Below, in pieces: positions 8,430 through 16,110 of a stretch of DNA of 53,837 nt. Position numbers and translations under genes: made by a program. The notes beneath the pieces are model-generated. The model was not told the DNA's origin. It saw only the letters and a list, made by a program, of their open reading frames with translations, and did not search any database. The stretch is from assembly GCA_002365595.1 (NCBI GenBank), contig DFAM01000016.1, positions 19,640 to 73,476 of the forward strand, given 5' to 3'. This DNA is from Acinetobacter sp. UBA3106. GTDB taxonomy: Bacteria; Pseudomonadota; Gammaproteobacteria; Pseudomonadales; Moraxellaceae. The stretch's first letter is position 1. Every line of letters starts with the position of its first letter.

Positions 8430-8521
8430 AATTCATGCTCTTTATCTTTACACATTGAATGTACAACATTTTTCCTTGGTTTCAGCTAAAATCTGTGCAA
8501 AACATAATACAAGGAACAGGA

Positions 8522-9334
8522 ATGCTGACCTATCCCAATATAGACCCAATTGCGGTATCGCTGGGACCTTTACAAGTGCACTGGTATGGACTGATGTATC
8601 TACTGGCATTTTTATTTGCCTGGGGACTTGCCACCTATAGAACCAAACAGCGTGATGGATGGACGCCTGACATGGTGTCTGACCTGATTTTCTATGGAGC
8701 CTTAGGTGTTGTGGTCGGTGGTCGTATAGGCTACGTATTCTTCTATGGTTTTGAGCAGTTTCTGGCCAATCCACTGTGGTTATTTCAGGTCTGGACTGGC
8801 GGTATGAGCTTCCATGGCGGCTTTCTGGGTGTAATGCTTGCCATGCTATTCTGGTGCAAGAAATACCAGAAAACCTGGTTTCAAACACTGGACTTTATTG
8901 CCCCTTGCGTCCCGACTGGCCTGATGTTCGGCCGTATTGGCAACTTCATTGGCGGTGAACTTTATGGCCGTCCGGTTTCTGATCCAAACTTTGCATTGGG
9001 GATGATTTTCCCAACCGATCCTCTACAGCTGGCGCGTCATCCCTCACAGCTTTATCAGGCTTTGGGTGAAGGTTTAATCCTGTTTATTGTTTTATGGTGG
9101 TTCAGCTCCAAGCCGCGTCCACGTATGGCGGTTTCTGCCCTGTTCCTGATTGGTTACGGTATTGCCCGTTTTGTCGTGGAATTCTTCCGCGAACCGGACA
9201 ATGGCCAGCTGTTCATTGGCTGGATGAGTAAAGGCCAGTTCCTGACTGTACCGATGATTCTGATTGGCCTGTGGATGATGTGGTATGCCTACCACAAGAA
9301 AATCTATGATTGGGGTCCACAGAAAAATAGTTGA
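8522..9334 (+). CDS. lgt: Prolipoprotein diacylglyceryl transferase (Lgt)
   Basis: A 270-residue inner-membrane enzyme that transfers diacylglycerol from phosphatidylglycerol to the lipobox cysteine, the first step of lipoprotein maturation. The Lgt signature FGRIGNFIGGELYGR is at about residues 136-150 and the essential HGG motif at 98-100; seven membrane segments fit the profile. The frame is open further upstream, but the ATG at 8522 after AAGGAACAGG gives the family's usual N-terminus. A terminator follows directly. Many predicted lipoproteins in this window would be its substrates. Confidence 0.95.
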   Translation: MLTYPNIDPIAVSLGPLQVHWYGLMYLLAFLFAWGLATYRTKQRDGWTPDMVSDLIFYGALGVVVGGRIGYVFFYGFEQFLANPLWLFQVWTGGMSFHGGFLGVMLAMLFWCKKYQKTWFQTLDFIAPCVPTGLMFGRIGNFIGGELYGRPVSDPNFALGMIFPTDPLQLARHPSQLYQALGEGLILFIVLWWFSSKPRPRMAVSALFLIGYGIARFVVEFFREPDNGQLFIGWMSKGQFLTVPMILIGLWMMWYAYHKKIYDWGPQKNS

Positions 9335-9339
9335 TTTTT

Positions 9340-9364
9340 AGCGAGGCAAAAGCCTCGCTTTTTT
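9340..9364 (+). terminator. Terminator after lgt
   Basis: An eight-base-pair perfect stem AGCGAGGC/GCCTCGCT with an AAAA loop is followed by six T residues. Confidence 0.92.
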
Positions 9365-9430
9365 ATGGCTGTTTTTGCTACCCGGTTTTTGCTAAAGTGC
9401 AGTCAGTTCCCATCTATTTATCAGAAAAAC

Positions 9431-9817
9431 ATGCTCGAATTTTGGTTTAATCCTAAAGTTTCCATCCTCCATAAACTGCTGATCTTTGGGGTCATTGCCA
9501 TTGCAACAGCTGTGCTGTACTGGATGGAACCATTAAAACCGGATGCCATTCTGATGTTTATGGGTACAGGTATTGTTTTCCTGATTTGCCGGTACTGTAA
9601 AATTCATTTTGCTGCAAAAAATCCGACTGGCCTGTTCTATCGACTCTTGGTCTGGATTCCAATTGCCCTGCTGCTGGCACTGATTTTCATGCATATGCAG
9701 GATGGTGAAATTCTCATTCCGGGTGCCCAAGGCATTGGTTTTATGGCTTTGGCCATCTGTCTGTTTTCACCCTTATCTTTACTGAATAAAAATGATTCTT
9801 TGGATGAGCCAAAATAA
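9431..9817 (+). CDS. Small membrane protein, MLEFW paralogue 1
   Basis: A 128-residue protein with about four membrane segments. The start at 9431 rather than the upstream GTG/ATG options is chosen because the next gene begins with the same five residues (MLEFW). The two proteins align along their full length: AAKNP versus AADNP in the middle, AQGIGF versus IQAIGF later, and SLDE at both C-termini. I do not recognise the family. The stop overlaps the next start (TAATG), so the pair is translationally coupled. The upstream lgt terminator suggests a separate promoter or read-through. Confidence 0.75.
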   Translation: MLEFWFNPKVSILHKLLIFGVIAIATAVLYWMEPLKPDAILMFMGTGIVFLICRYCKIHFAAKNPTGLFYRLLVWIPIALLLALIFMHMQDGEILIPGAQGIGFMALAICLFSPLSLLNKNDSLDEPK

Positions 9818-10188
9818 TGCTGGAGTTCTGGTATTCAGACCAATGTAGCCGCCAGCTGAAACTGATGGTCTGCATTGCAACGTGTGTGATCATTTATCTC
9901 TGTTCTACCGTACAGCAGCTTTCGCCCATGTTGACAGGAATAAGTGTGGGCATCGGTATGGGGATTCATGTTTTAAGAGCGTTAAGTTTAAAAATTGCAG
10001 CAGATAACCCTTATAAGAAAGGTTTTGCCATCCTATTTTTTGTTATACCAATTATTGCATTGATCACTTTAATTTCAGCGTTGCCAGCGCAACATCAGCT
10101 GATGCTGGCCATTCAGGCAATTGGATTTACTGCCATTGGCTTATTTATATTAGCGGGCTTTCCCAAGCGCAGCCTGGATGAGAACTGA
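9817..10188 (+). CDS. Small membrane protein, MLEFW paralogue 2
   Basis: A 123-residue hydrophobic protein with about four membrane segments. It is a diverged tandem duplicate of the preceding gene, sharing the MLEFW start, the central AA.NP motif, the (A/I)Q.IGF segment and a SLDE C-terminus. No catalytic or transport motif is visible. It is coupled to its upstream paralogue through a TAATG overlap and ends before a bidirectional terminator. The two may form a heteromer, but that is only inferred from their co-translation. Confidence 0.75.
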   Translation: MLEFWYSDQCSRQLKLMVCIATCVIIYLCSTVQQLSPMLTGISVGIGMGIHVLRALSLKIAADNPYKKGFAILFFVIPIIALITLISALPAQHQLMLAIQAIGFTAIGLFILAGFPKRSLDEN

Positions 10189-10212
10189 TTCAGATAATAA
10201 AAGCCCAAATAA

Positions 10213-10239
10213 AAAAAGACCGCTAAAAGCGGTCTTTTT
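10213..10239. terminator. Bidirectional terminator (small membrane pair / rplT)
   Basis: An eleven-base-pair perfect stem AAAAAGACCGC/GCGGTCTTTTT has a five-base loop. It carries A and T runs on both sides, so it can serve both converging units. Confidence 0.92.
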
Positions 10240-10256
10240 CAATCATCGGAAGATGA

Positions 10257-10616
10257 TTAAGCAGCTAATGCATCTTTAGCTTTAGAAGCTAAAGCAGCAA
10301 ATGCAACTGCGTCATGCATAGCGATGTCAGCAAGTACGCGACGGTCGATGATCACTTGAGCTTTTTTCAAGCCATCGATCATACGGCTGTACGACAAACC
10401 ATTTTGACGAGCACCAGCGTTGATACGTGCAATCCACAAAGCGCGGAATTGACGTTTCTTTTGACGACGGTCACGGTAAGCGTATTGACCTGCTTTGATT
10501 ACTGCTTGGAACGCAACGCGGTAAACGCGTGAGCGAGCGCCATAGTAACCTTTAGCACGAGCAAGAATTTTTTTATGACGGCGATGAGCCTGTACACCAC
10601 GTTTTACACGAGCCAT
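10257..10616 (-). CDS. rplT: 50S ribosomal protein L20
   Basis: A 119-residue, very basic protein with the standard L20 N-terminus (MARVKRGVQAHRRHKKIL) and the YAYRDRRQKKRQFR segment. L20 is needed early in assembly of the large subunit. It follows rpmI by 12 bases in the usual rpmI-rplT order. In other bacteria L20 represses its own operon by binding the leader mRNA; I did not identify such a structure here. Confidence 0.98.
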   Translation of the reverse strand: MARVKRGVQAHRRHKKILARAKGYYGARSRVYRVAFQAVIKAGQYAYRDRRQKKRQFRALWIARINAGARQNGLSYSRMIDGLKKAQVIIDRRVLADIAMHDAVAFAALASKAKDALAA

Positions 10617-10628
10617 TTATAAATCTCC

Positions 10629-10823
10629 TTAGATGTATGGGCACATAGCACGAACTGAAGCAACGTCACTTACGTGAACCATCACACAGCCGCGCAATTG
10701 ACGGATACGTTTAGCAGATTTTTTGGTCAAAATGTGGCGTTTGAACGCTTGTTTACGCTTGAAACCGTTAGCAGTCGCTTTGAAACGTTTAGCTGCACCA
10801 CGGCGAGTTTTTAACTTAGCCAT
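10629..10823 (-). CDS. rpmI: 50S ribosomal protein L35
   Basis: A 64-residue basic protein; the start at 10823 (MAKLKTRRGAAKRFK) is the conserved L35 N-terminus, and the frame that extends upstream is not part of it. A GAGGTT-type ribosome site lies just before. It forms rpmI-rplT. In most relatives infC and thrS lie immediately upstream; here they are about 4.7 kb away with unrelated genes between. Confidence 0.97.
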   Translation of the reverse strand: MAKLKTRRGAAKRFKATANGFKRKQAFKRHILTKKSAKRIRQLRGCVMVHVSDVASVRAMCPYI

Positions 10824-11059
10824 AACAACCTCTTTAAACACCTGTTCGGCACGTCTGCACCATTGCAAAAACGACCTGCAGGTAAGGGAGCGAGTATTCT
10901 AAAGCATCTTTGCTTAAAACGAAAGCAGAGATACTGAAAATTGCACACCAGTGATCAGATTCCCTTAGTCTTATTTTCAATATCAAAAGCGGGATGTTTT
11001 TGTTAATAAATCAATTATTCAGCATTATAATTATCACACCATAAGAATACTGGACTGCT

Positions 11060-12319
11060 ATGAACCCTGCACAGGATGCTTTTGCTGCCCTGCGTTATCG
11101 TGACTTCTCTATTGTGACGATTAACCAGTTCTGTCTCACCCTCGCCATTTTAATTCAAGAAATCATTGTCGCGTATTCTCTTTATCAAATTACCAAAGAT
11201 CCGTTGACGCTAGGCTTAATTGGTCTGGCTGAAGCCATTCCATTTATTGCCCTGTCTTTATGGGGCGGTTATTTTGCCGATCGTTTTAATAAACAGACCA
11301 TCATGAAAATCTGTCTGTTCTTTGCCCTGCCCCTGCCTTTGGTTTTATGGTGGCTGTTTCATGCTTATGGCTTAGGACAGATCGACGTCACAACGCTGTC
11401 TTGGGGCATTTATGCGGTTATTTTTGCTTTGGGTACAATTCGCGGTTTTTATAATCCCTCCGCCACATCGTTAAAACCTTTCCTGATTCCGCGTGAACTC
11501 TACGCCAATGGTGCAGCCTGGACCACGATTGGCTGGCAAAGTGGCGTGATTATTGGTCCCATGCTCGGTGGTTTCATGCTGGCTTTTTTAGGTCGTGAAA
11601 CCAGCTTGCTGTCCGTAGCAGTACTTTTGGCCATCTGTTTTATCCTGATTAACCTGCTGCAAAAACGCAGTTTCCCCAAGATTGAAACTGACAACTTGCT
11701 AGAAAGTTTGGGCGATGGTTTCCGCTTTATCTGGAAAACCAAAATTGTACTTTGGGCCATTTCGCTGGATCTGGTTTCGGTACTGTTTGGCGGGGTCATT
11801 GCCTTACTGCCGATCTTCGCCGAGGATATTTTAAAAGTCGGTCCTGAAGGTTTGGGTTACTTGCGTGCAGCGCCATCAATTGGCGCCCTGATTACCATGA
11901 TTGCCTTAACCAGATTTCCACCGACCCAAAACGCGTGGCGTAATATGTTGCTCGCCGTTGCCGGTTTTGGGGTATTCACATTGCTGTTTGCCTTCTCGAA
12001 TAACATGTGGCTGTCTTTGTTTGCTTTAGCCATGACCGGTGCCTGTGACAGTATTTCAGTGGTCATTCGCCAGACCATTCTGCAAATTTATCCACCCGAA
12101 AATATGCGTGGCCGTGTTGCAGCCGTGAATGGCATGTTTGTCTCATCCAGTAATGAACTGGGCGCTTTTGAATCCGGTTTGGCCGCTAAATATATGGGCA
12201 CCATTATGGCAACGGTATTTGGGGGCTGCATGACCATGATTGTGGTGGCAATGAGCTGGGCAAAAACCCATGACTTATTTGGTGTCGATATTACCAAAGT
12301 GCATGATCAGGAACATTAA
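11060..12319 (+). CDS. MFS transporter (EntS/MFS_3-like)
   Basis: A 419-residue protein with about twelve membrane segments and the MFS loop motif between segments 2 and 3 (GGYFADRFNKQT, near residues 72-83). The profile fits the MFS_3 group that includes the enterobactin exporter EntS and other drug or siderophore exporters. No siderophore genes adjoin it, so the substrate is unknown. It is a single gene on the plus strand inside the gap between rpmI and infC. A perfect hairpin without a T tract lies about 18 bases after the stop. Confidence 0.87.
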   Translation: MNPAQDAFAALRYRDFSIVTINQFCLTLAILIQEIIVAYSLYQITKDPLTLGLIGLAEAIPFIALSLWGGYFADRFNKQTIMKICLFFALPLPLVLWWLFHAYGLGQIDVTTLSWGIYAVIFALGTIRGFYNPSATSLKPFLIPRELYANGAAWTTIGWQSGVIIGPMLGGFMLAFLGRETSLLSVAVLLAICFILINLLQKRSFPKIETDNLLESLGDGFRFIWKTKIVLWAISLDLVSVLFGGVIALLPIFAEDILKVGPEGLGYLRAAPSIGALITMIALTRFPPTQNAWRNMLLAVAGFGVFTLLFAFSNNMWLSLFALAMTGACDSISVVIRQTILQIYPPENMRGRVAAVNGMFVSSSNELGAFESGLAAKYMGTIMATVFGGCMTMIVVAMSWAKTHDLFGVDITKVHDQEH

Positions 12320-12337
12320 TTGTATTTTTAGACTTGC

Positions 12338-12363
12338 CAGTATTTCCAATTCAGGAAATACTG
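12338..12363. repeat. Perfect hairpin after the MFS gene
   Basis: The ten-base arms CAGTATTTCC and GGAAATACTG are separated by six bases. There is no T tract on the plus strand, so it may be a processing or stabilising structure rather than a terminator. Confidence 0.6.
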
Positions 12364-12421
12364 CGCACTCACCACACTCCGCTACCGCTGCAACATCTGG
12401 TTTGACAAGAAATAAATATTT

Positions 12422-13162
12422 ATGAAGCAAATACTGTGTTTTTCTCTACTCATTTGTGTACCCTTCAGTACCGTTTACAGTGCTCAATCTAAAGCCCCAA
12501 AACAGCTTGCCGTTCAAAAAAGCGCAGCCCTTCCCGCGCATTTGACCACACGCATTCAGTGGACCAAATTTCCACGCCCGAACTATAAAAATGAAGATTT
12601 AAAAGAGCAGAACCGCAGTGCCATTATCCGCATTTATGCAGATGAAAGCGGCAATATCACCAAGGCCAGCGTACAGGAAAGTACCGGCTTAACCCATCTG
12701 GACAATCTGCTGGTTCAAGCGGTACGTGAAGCGCATGTCAAACCGCATATCGAAAATGATACGGCAACACCGCTCATTGGCTATCAAACCTTTAACTTAA
12801 AATTAAGCCAGGATGATGCTGAAATTTGTCCTTATCCTTTTGAGTCGAAAAATTGGCAGGCTCAACAGCAGAACAGAAAAACACCTTTTACCTACCGTAC
12901 TCAGCCTCAGTTAGATATGGATTCTGACTTGCTGAATGGACACAATCGCGCGGTAAAATTTAACTTTAAAGTAAATAAACACGGGGACGTGAAAAAGGTC
13001 AAAGTCACTCAGGGTTCGGGTATTTATGCTTTAGACCAAAAAGTGGTTCAAGCCGTATCCAATAGTCAAATTAATGTAAAGCGCACCGCCAGCACGTTAT
13101 GGATGTATAAAAAATCCAAATTTAAAGACGAGATTAAGTTCGACTTAAATCACTGTGAATAG
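12422..13162 (+). CDS. Exported protein with two TonB-C-like domains
   Basis: A 246-residue protein with a cleavable-looking signal peptide (first 20 residues) and two copies of a TonB C-terminal-like fold. The first (about residues 60-130) has IRIYADESGNITKASVQESTG and the second (about 178-240) has FNFKVNKHGDVKKVKVTQGSG. The G.(I/V).(K/S)..V..S(T)G pattern followed by LD..(V)..AV is the hallmark of TonB-C. True TonB has an N-terminal membrane anchor and a proline-rich stretch; both are absent, so it is unlikely to act as a classical energy transducer. The role is unknown. Confidence 0.72.
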   Translation: MKQILCFSLLICVPFSTVYSAQSKAPKQLAVQKSAALPAHLTTRIQWTKFPRPNYKNEDLKEQNRSAIIRIYADESGNITKASVQESTGLTHLDNLLVQAVREAHVKPHIENDTATPLIGYQTFNLKLSQDDAEICPYPFESKNWQAQQQNRKTPFTYRTQPQLDMDSDLLNGHNRAVKFNFKVNKHGDVKKVKVTQGSGIYALDQKVVQAVSNSQINVKRTASTLWMYKKSKFKDEIKFDLNHCE

Positions 13163-13170
13163 ACAAAATA

Positions 13171-13200
13171 AAAACGAGATGCACAAACATCTCGTTTTTT
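13171..13200. terminator. Bidirectional terminator after the TonB-C gene
   Basis: An eleven-base-pair stem AAAACGAGATG/CATCTCGTTTT has a six-base loop. T runs on both strands serve the converging YqaA-type gene as well. Confidence 0.9.
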
Positions 13201-13625
13201 TAAAATAGACTAAAAGCCAAATAGATAAATAAGTATCGCCCTATTTTAGCCATCGAAACCAGCAATAAAAATCGGGCAAAGTTTTCTTTCAGCAAACCGG
13301 CAATCAGGGTAATTGGATCACCAATGACGGGCACCCAGCTGAATAACAGCGACCAGTTACCATACTTTTTATAAACTGTCTGGGCTTTTAACATTTGCTG
13401 TTCTGAAACAGGAAACCATTTTTTATCTTTGTAGTGTTCGATCTTAAAACCGAGCCACCAGTTCACACAGGAACCTAAAATATTTCCCAAACTTGCAACA
13501 AATAATAGCCCCACAACTGAATGACTACCCTCCGCCAAAAAAGCCAATAAAACCGCTTCAGACTGCAAGGGCAATAAAGTTGCCGCACCAAAGGCAGCAA
13601 TAAACAGTAAAAGGTAAGCCGGCAT
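13200..13625 (-). CDS. YqaA/VTT-domain (DedA-like) membrane protein
   Basis: A 141-residue membrane protein of the YqaA group of the VTT (SNARE-associated) superfamily. The glycine-rich G.ILGSCVNWWLG segment (near residues 48-59) and the FSWVPVIGDPITLIAGL segment (about 95-111) are the family motifs. Larger DedA relatives recycle undecaprenyl phosphate or phospholipids; for the short YqaA form no function is established. It starts 15 bases after the stop of the small membrane gene upstream, so the two are probably co-transcribed. Confidence 0.83.
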   Translation of the reverse strand: MPAYLLLFIAAFGAATLLPLQSEAVLLAFLAEGSHSVVGLLFVASLGNILGSCVNWWLGFKIEHYKDKKWFPVSEQQMLKAQTVYKKYGNWSLLFSWVPVIGDPITLIAGLLKENFARFLLLVSMAKIGRYLFIYLAFSLF

Positions 13626-13640
13626 TAGGCTGCTACCAAT

Positions 13641-13925
13641 TTAAAGCCCGAGTTTTTTCTTGGTAGAAATATATTCATAAGCTGACCATAGCACCGCTAA
13701 AACCAGAACCAGGTAACGGCTATAACTATAGCGTTGCGTCAAAGGCTGAATGGCGACATATAATGCATTTTGGTTCTGCGTATTTAAAGTGGCCATAAAA
13801 TTCTGGATATGTACGGCTTCTGCAATAAACAGGATTAAACATGCAGCAATACCAAAAATAATGCTCCAATAGACTTTTGCATTTTGTTCCAGAATACGCG
13901 TTGAATTTAAAAAGAAATTTTTCAT
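13641..13925 (-). CDS. Small membrane protein, unknown
   Basis: A 94-residue protein with two clear membrane segments (about residues 20-40 and 72-88) and a short basic C-terminus. I prefer the ATG at 13925, since the frame's earlier GTG lies inside the terminator hairpin of the gst gene. It lies 15 bases before the YqaA-type gene. No family recognised; function unknown. Confidence 0.6.
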   Translation of the reverse strand: MKNFFLNSTRILEQNAKVYWSIIFGIAACLILFIAEAVHIQNFMATLNTQNQNALYVAIQPLTQRYSYSRYLVLVLAVLWSAYEYISTKKKLGL

Positions 13926-13943
13926 ACCAGCCATCCAATAAAA

Positions 13944-13962
13944 AACCACCGCGAAGGTGGTT
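13944..13962 (-). terminator. Terminator of the gst gene
   Basis: Read on the minus strand, the stem AACCACC/GGTGGTT with a TTCGC loop is followed by TTTTATT. It lies about 50 bases after the gst stop. Confidence 0.85.
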
Positions 13963-14013
13963 CTTATGCATTATTAGCTGCATCTTAGCATAACTGCATG
14001 GCGGCGCAATTGA

Positions 14014-14631
14014 TTACACTTTGATTGACAATGCTTTCTGCACAGCAGGACGTGCCGTCAAACGCTCAATATATTCTTTTACGTAGGGATAATCTTCAAG
14101 CTCAATTTGCTGCCAGTCGTAACGTAAAATCCACGGCAGAATAGCCATGTCGGCAATCGAATATTCACCGGCCACATACTTTTGACCCATCAGCTGCTTA
14201 TTCAGCACACCATACAAACGTTTACTTTCATTGACATAACGCTCTATGGCATAGGGAATCTTTTCAGGAGCAAAACGGCCAAAATGATGATTCTGCCCCA
14301 GCATCGGCCCCAGTCCACCCATTTGCCACATCAGCCATTGTTCGACTTCAACGCGCTGCTGTTCATCAGTGGGATAATACAGTCCTGTCTTGCGTCCCAG
14401 ATACTGTAAAATTGCCCCAGATTCAAACACTGAAATGGCTTCACCACGCGGTCCATTTTGATCGACAATCGCGGGAATTTTATTGTTGGGGGAAATACGT
14501 AAAAAGTCAGGTTGAAACTGATCATTTTCCAAAATATTGATGGGGAAAATTTGATATTCCAAGCCCATTTCTTCTAATGCTATTGTAATTTTATGACCAT
14601 TGGGCGTTCCCCAATAATAGAGATCAATCAT
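14014..14631 (-). CDS. Glutathione S-transferase (YfcG/YghU-like)
   Basis: A 205-residue protein with an N-terminal thioredoxin-like domain (residues 1-90) containing the YYWGTPNGHKITIALEE start, NKIPAI with the cis-proline, and ESGAI, followed by an all-helical C-terminal domain with the ADMAILPW motif. The GTPNGHK opening is typical of the Nu-class YfcG/YghU group, whose members have disulfide-bond reductase activity with glutathione. Likely a cytosolic thiol/oxidative-stress enzyme; the natural substrate is unknown. Monocistronic with its own terminator. Confidence 0.9.
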   Translation of the reverse strand: MIDLYYWGTPNGHKITIALEEMGLEYQIFPINILENDQFQPDFLRISPNNKIPAIVDQNGPRGEAISVFESGAILQYLGRKTGLYYPTDEQQRVEVEQWLMWQMGGLGPMLGQNHHFGRFAPEKIPYAIERYVNESKRLYGVLNKQLMGQKYVAGEYSIADMAILPWILRYDWQQIELEDYPYVKEYIERLTARPAVQKALSIKV

Positions 14632-14955
14632 GTTTCCTACCTTTTGCCTTTTTCGTTTTACATGACATTATTGAACTGCGTATTTACTTATAGCATGTTT
14701 TTTATGGATAAATCTTAATTCTGGCTTAAGCTTAAATACGCAAATACTCATCTAAATCATCATTTTCATTCAGTATTCTTGATTTTTAAATACTTTTAAA
14801 ACATTTTTATGAGCATGATTGAAAATGCTCAAAACAGTCTTATATAACACATAGAGCGATAATCTTTTTAAAGATTGCTTCAAATACTGTGCATGCAATA
14901 GCAAACAGGATTTTTCTTGTTTATAAAACTTCGTGATACTCAGGAGGTTCTATCA
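14632..14955 (+). promoter_or_regulatory. gst-hsp20 divergent intergenic region with probable hsp20 promoter
   Basis: This 324-base AT-rich stretch separates two divergent genes. A promoter-like pair, TTGAAA at 14819-14824 and TATATA/TATAAC at 14841-14848, faces the Hsp20 gene and would give a leader of about 100 bases ending in AGGAGG (14942-14947). No clear sigma-32 -10 element (CCCCAT type) is seen. The leader has an ATTGC...GCAAT pairing but no obvious structure that sequesters the ribosome site. Confidence 0.45.
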
Positions 14956-15444
14956 ATGAGCAGTTTCAGCCTTAGTCCCCTATTCCGCCGAAGCATTGGC
15001 TTTGACCGTTTAAATGATCTATTCGATTATGCAATGCAAAGCGATACTCCCAACTATCCACACTATAACATTGAAAAAACAGGCGATAATAATTACCGGA
15101 TTGTTGTCGCCACTGCCGGATTCAATCAGGATCAACTGGAAATTAATCTCGAAAACCAGTTATTAACCATTACTGGTAAAGCAGTTGACGAGTCTTCAGA
15201 CAGCACGGTTGAATTTCTGCATAAAGGTATTTCCAGCCGTTCATTTAAATTGTCACTACGTCTGGATGAACATATAGAAGTTCAACAAGCCGATTATGAA
15301 AATGGTTTATTGAAAATAGATTTACAACGCAGTGTTCCGGAAGAGGCCATGCCGCGCCAGATTCCAATTGGCGGCAAAAGCACAGAAAAAATTGCTTCAC
15401 CTCAACAGCAAACAGCGGAAAACTCCCAAGAAAATGGACAATGA
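14956..15444 (+). CDS. Small heat-shock protein, Hsp20 family (IbpA-like)
   Basis: A 162-residue protein with an alpha-crystallin domain at about residues 38-130: YNIEKTGDNNYRIVVATAGF, then ENQLLTITGKA and a FKLSLRLDEHIEVQQADYENGLLKIDL segment. The C-terminal IPI motif used for oligomerisation is present (about residue 136). It is an ATP-independent holdase that binds unfolding proteins in the cytoplasm. The ATG at 14956 is chosen because it follows a strong AGGAGG site by eight bases; the open frame upstream is spurious. It lies within the stretch that separates infC from rpmI. Confidence 0.92.
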   Translation: MSSFSLSPLFRRSIGFDRLNDLFDYAMQSDTPNYPHYNIEKTGDNNYRIVVATAGFNQDQLEINLENQLLTITGKAVDESSDSTVEFLHKGISSRSFKLSLRLDEHIEVQQADYENGLLKIDLQRSVPEEAMPRQIPIGGKSTEKIASPQQQTAENSQENGQ

Positions 15445-15505
15445 CGGGTCTTTTGAATGCTTGAGATGATCTATTCAAACCCAATTCAAAAATCATAGCC
15501 AATAA

Positions 15506-15531
15506 AAAAGCCCTGCGATTGCAGGGCTTTT
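15506..15531. terminator. Bidirectional terminator between hsp20 and infC
   Basis: An eleven-base-pair stem AAAAGCCCTGC/GCAGGGCTTTT with a GATT tetraloop lies between the two converging genes. Confidence 0.92.
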
Positions 15532-15546
15532 CTAATCAACGAGTGC

Positions 15547-16098
15547 TTACTTTTTCTTTTTAGGACCAAGTAGCATACCCATTTGACGACCTTCCATTTT
15601 TGGTGTTTGTTCAACTACACCGAATTCAGCCACATCTGCTTCAACTTTTTGCAATTGAGCAAGACCGAGTTGTTGGTGAGCCATTTCACGACCACGGAAA
15701 CGAAGCGTGATTTTTACCTTGTTGCCTTCTTCAAGGAACTTGATAATGGCACGTAATTTTACGTTGTAATCACCAACATCAGTCGCAGGGCGTAGCTTGA
15801 TTTCTTTCACCTGTACTTGATGCTGTTTTTTCTTCGCTTCTTTTTGCTTTTGCTTAAGATCAAACAAATGCTTGTTGAAGTCCATGATCTTACAAACGGG
15901 TGGCTCTGCATTGGCAACGATCTCTACAAGATCAAGCTCAACGCTTTCTGCTGCACGTAAGGCCTCAGTTAAGCTTACGATACCTTTTTGCTCGCCATTT
16001 TCGTCTACAAGACGGACTTCTTTTGCACGAATTTCATCATTCAAGGCAGGACGGTTTGATTTGTTACCGCCCTGTTGATTACGGTCAGGCTGTTTAAT
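15547..16098 (-). CDS. infC: Translation initiation factor IF-3 (AUU start)
   Basis: IF-3 binds the 30S subunit, prevents premature 50S joining and checks the start codon. The N-domain (LNDEIRAKEVRLVDENGEQKG), the lysine-rich linker and the C-domain ending in LLGPKKKK are all present. No ATG or GTG stands at a suitable place; I set the start at an ATT at 16098-16096, eight bases after a GGAG site (16110-16107), giving 183 residues, close to the E. coli protein. The AUU start is the known device by which IF-3 represses its own mRNA. The start lies five bases after the thrS stop. Confidence 0.95.
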   Translation of the reverse strand: MKQPDRNQQGGNKSNRPALNDEIRAKEVRLVDENGEQKGIVSLTEALRAAESVELDLVEIVANAEPPVCKIMDFNKHLFDLKQKQKEAKKKQHQVQVKEIKLRPATDVGDYNVKLRAIIKFLEEGNKVKITLRFRGREMAHQQLGLAQLQKVEADVAEFGVVEQTPKMEGRQMGMLLGPKKKK

Positions 16099-16110
16099 CG
16101 CTGTTACTCC
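16096..16110 (-). promoter_or_regulatory. infC ribosome site with AUU start codon
   Basis: On the minus strand GGAG (16110-16107) overlaps the thrS stop codon (TAA, 16106-16104) and is followed eight bases later by ATT. A TTG 18 codons downstream is the only other non-ATG option and would remove the conserved N-terminal extension. This is a start-deciding site. Confidence 0.85.

Noticed and set aside
14842..14955. Possible RNA thermometer in the hsp20 leader
   Set aside because: The leader has a short ATTGC/GCAAT pairing and a TTGCT, but no sequence complementary to the AGGAGG ribosome site was found, so a ROSE-type element is not supported.
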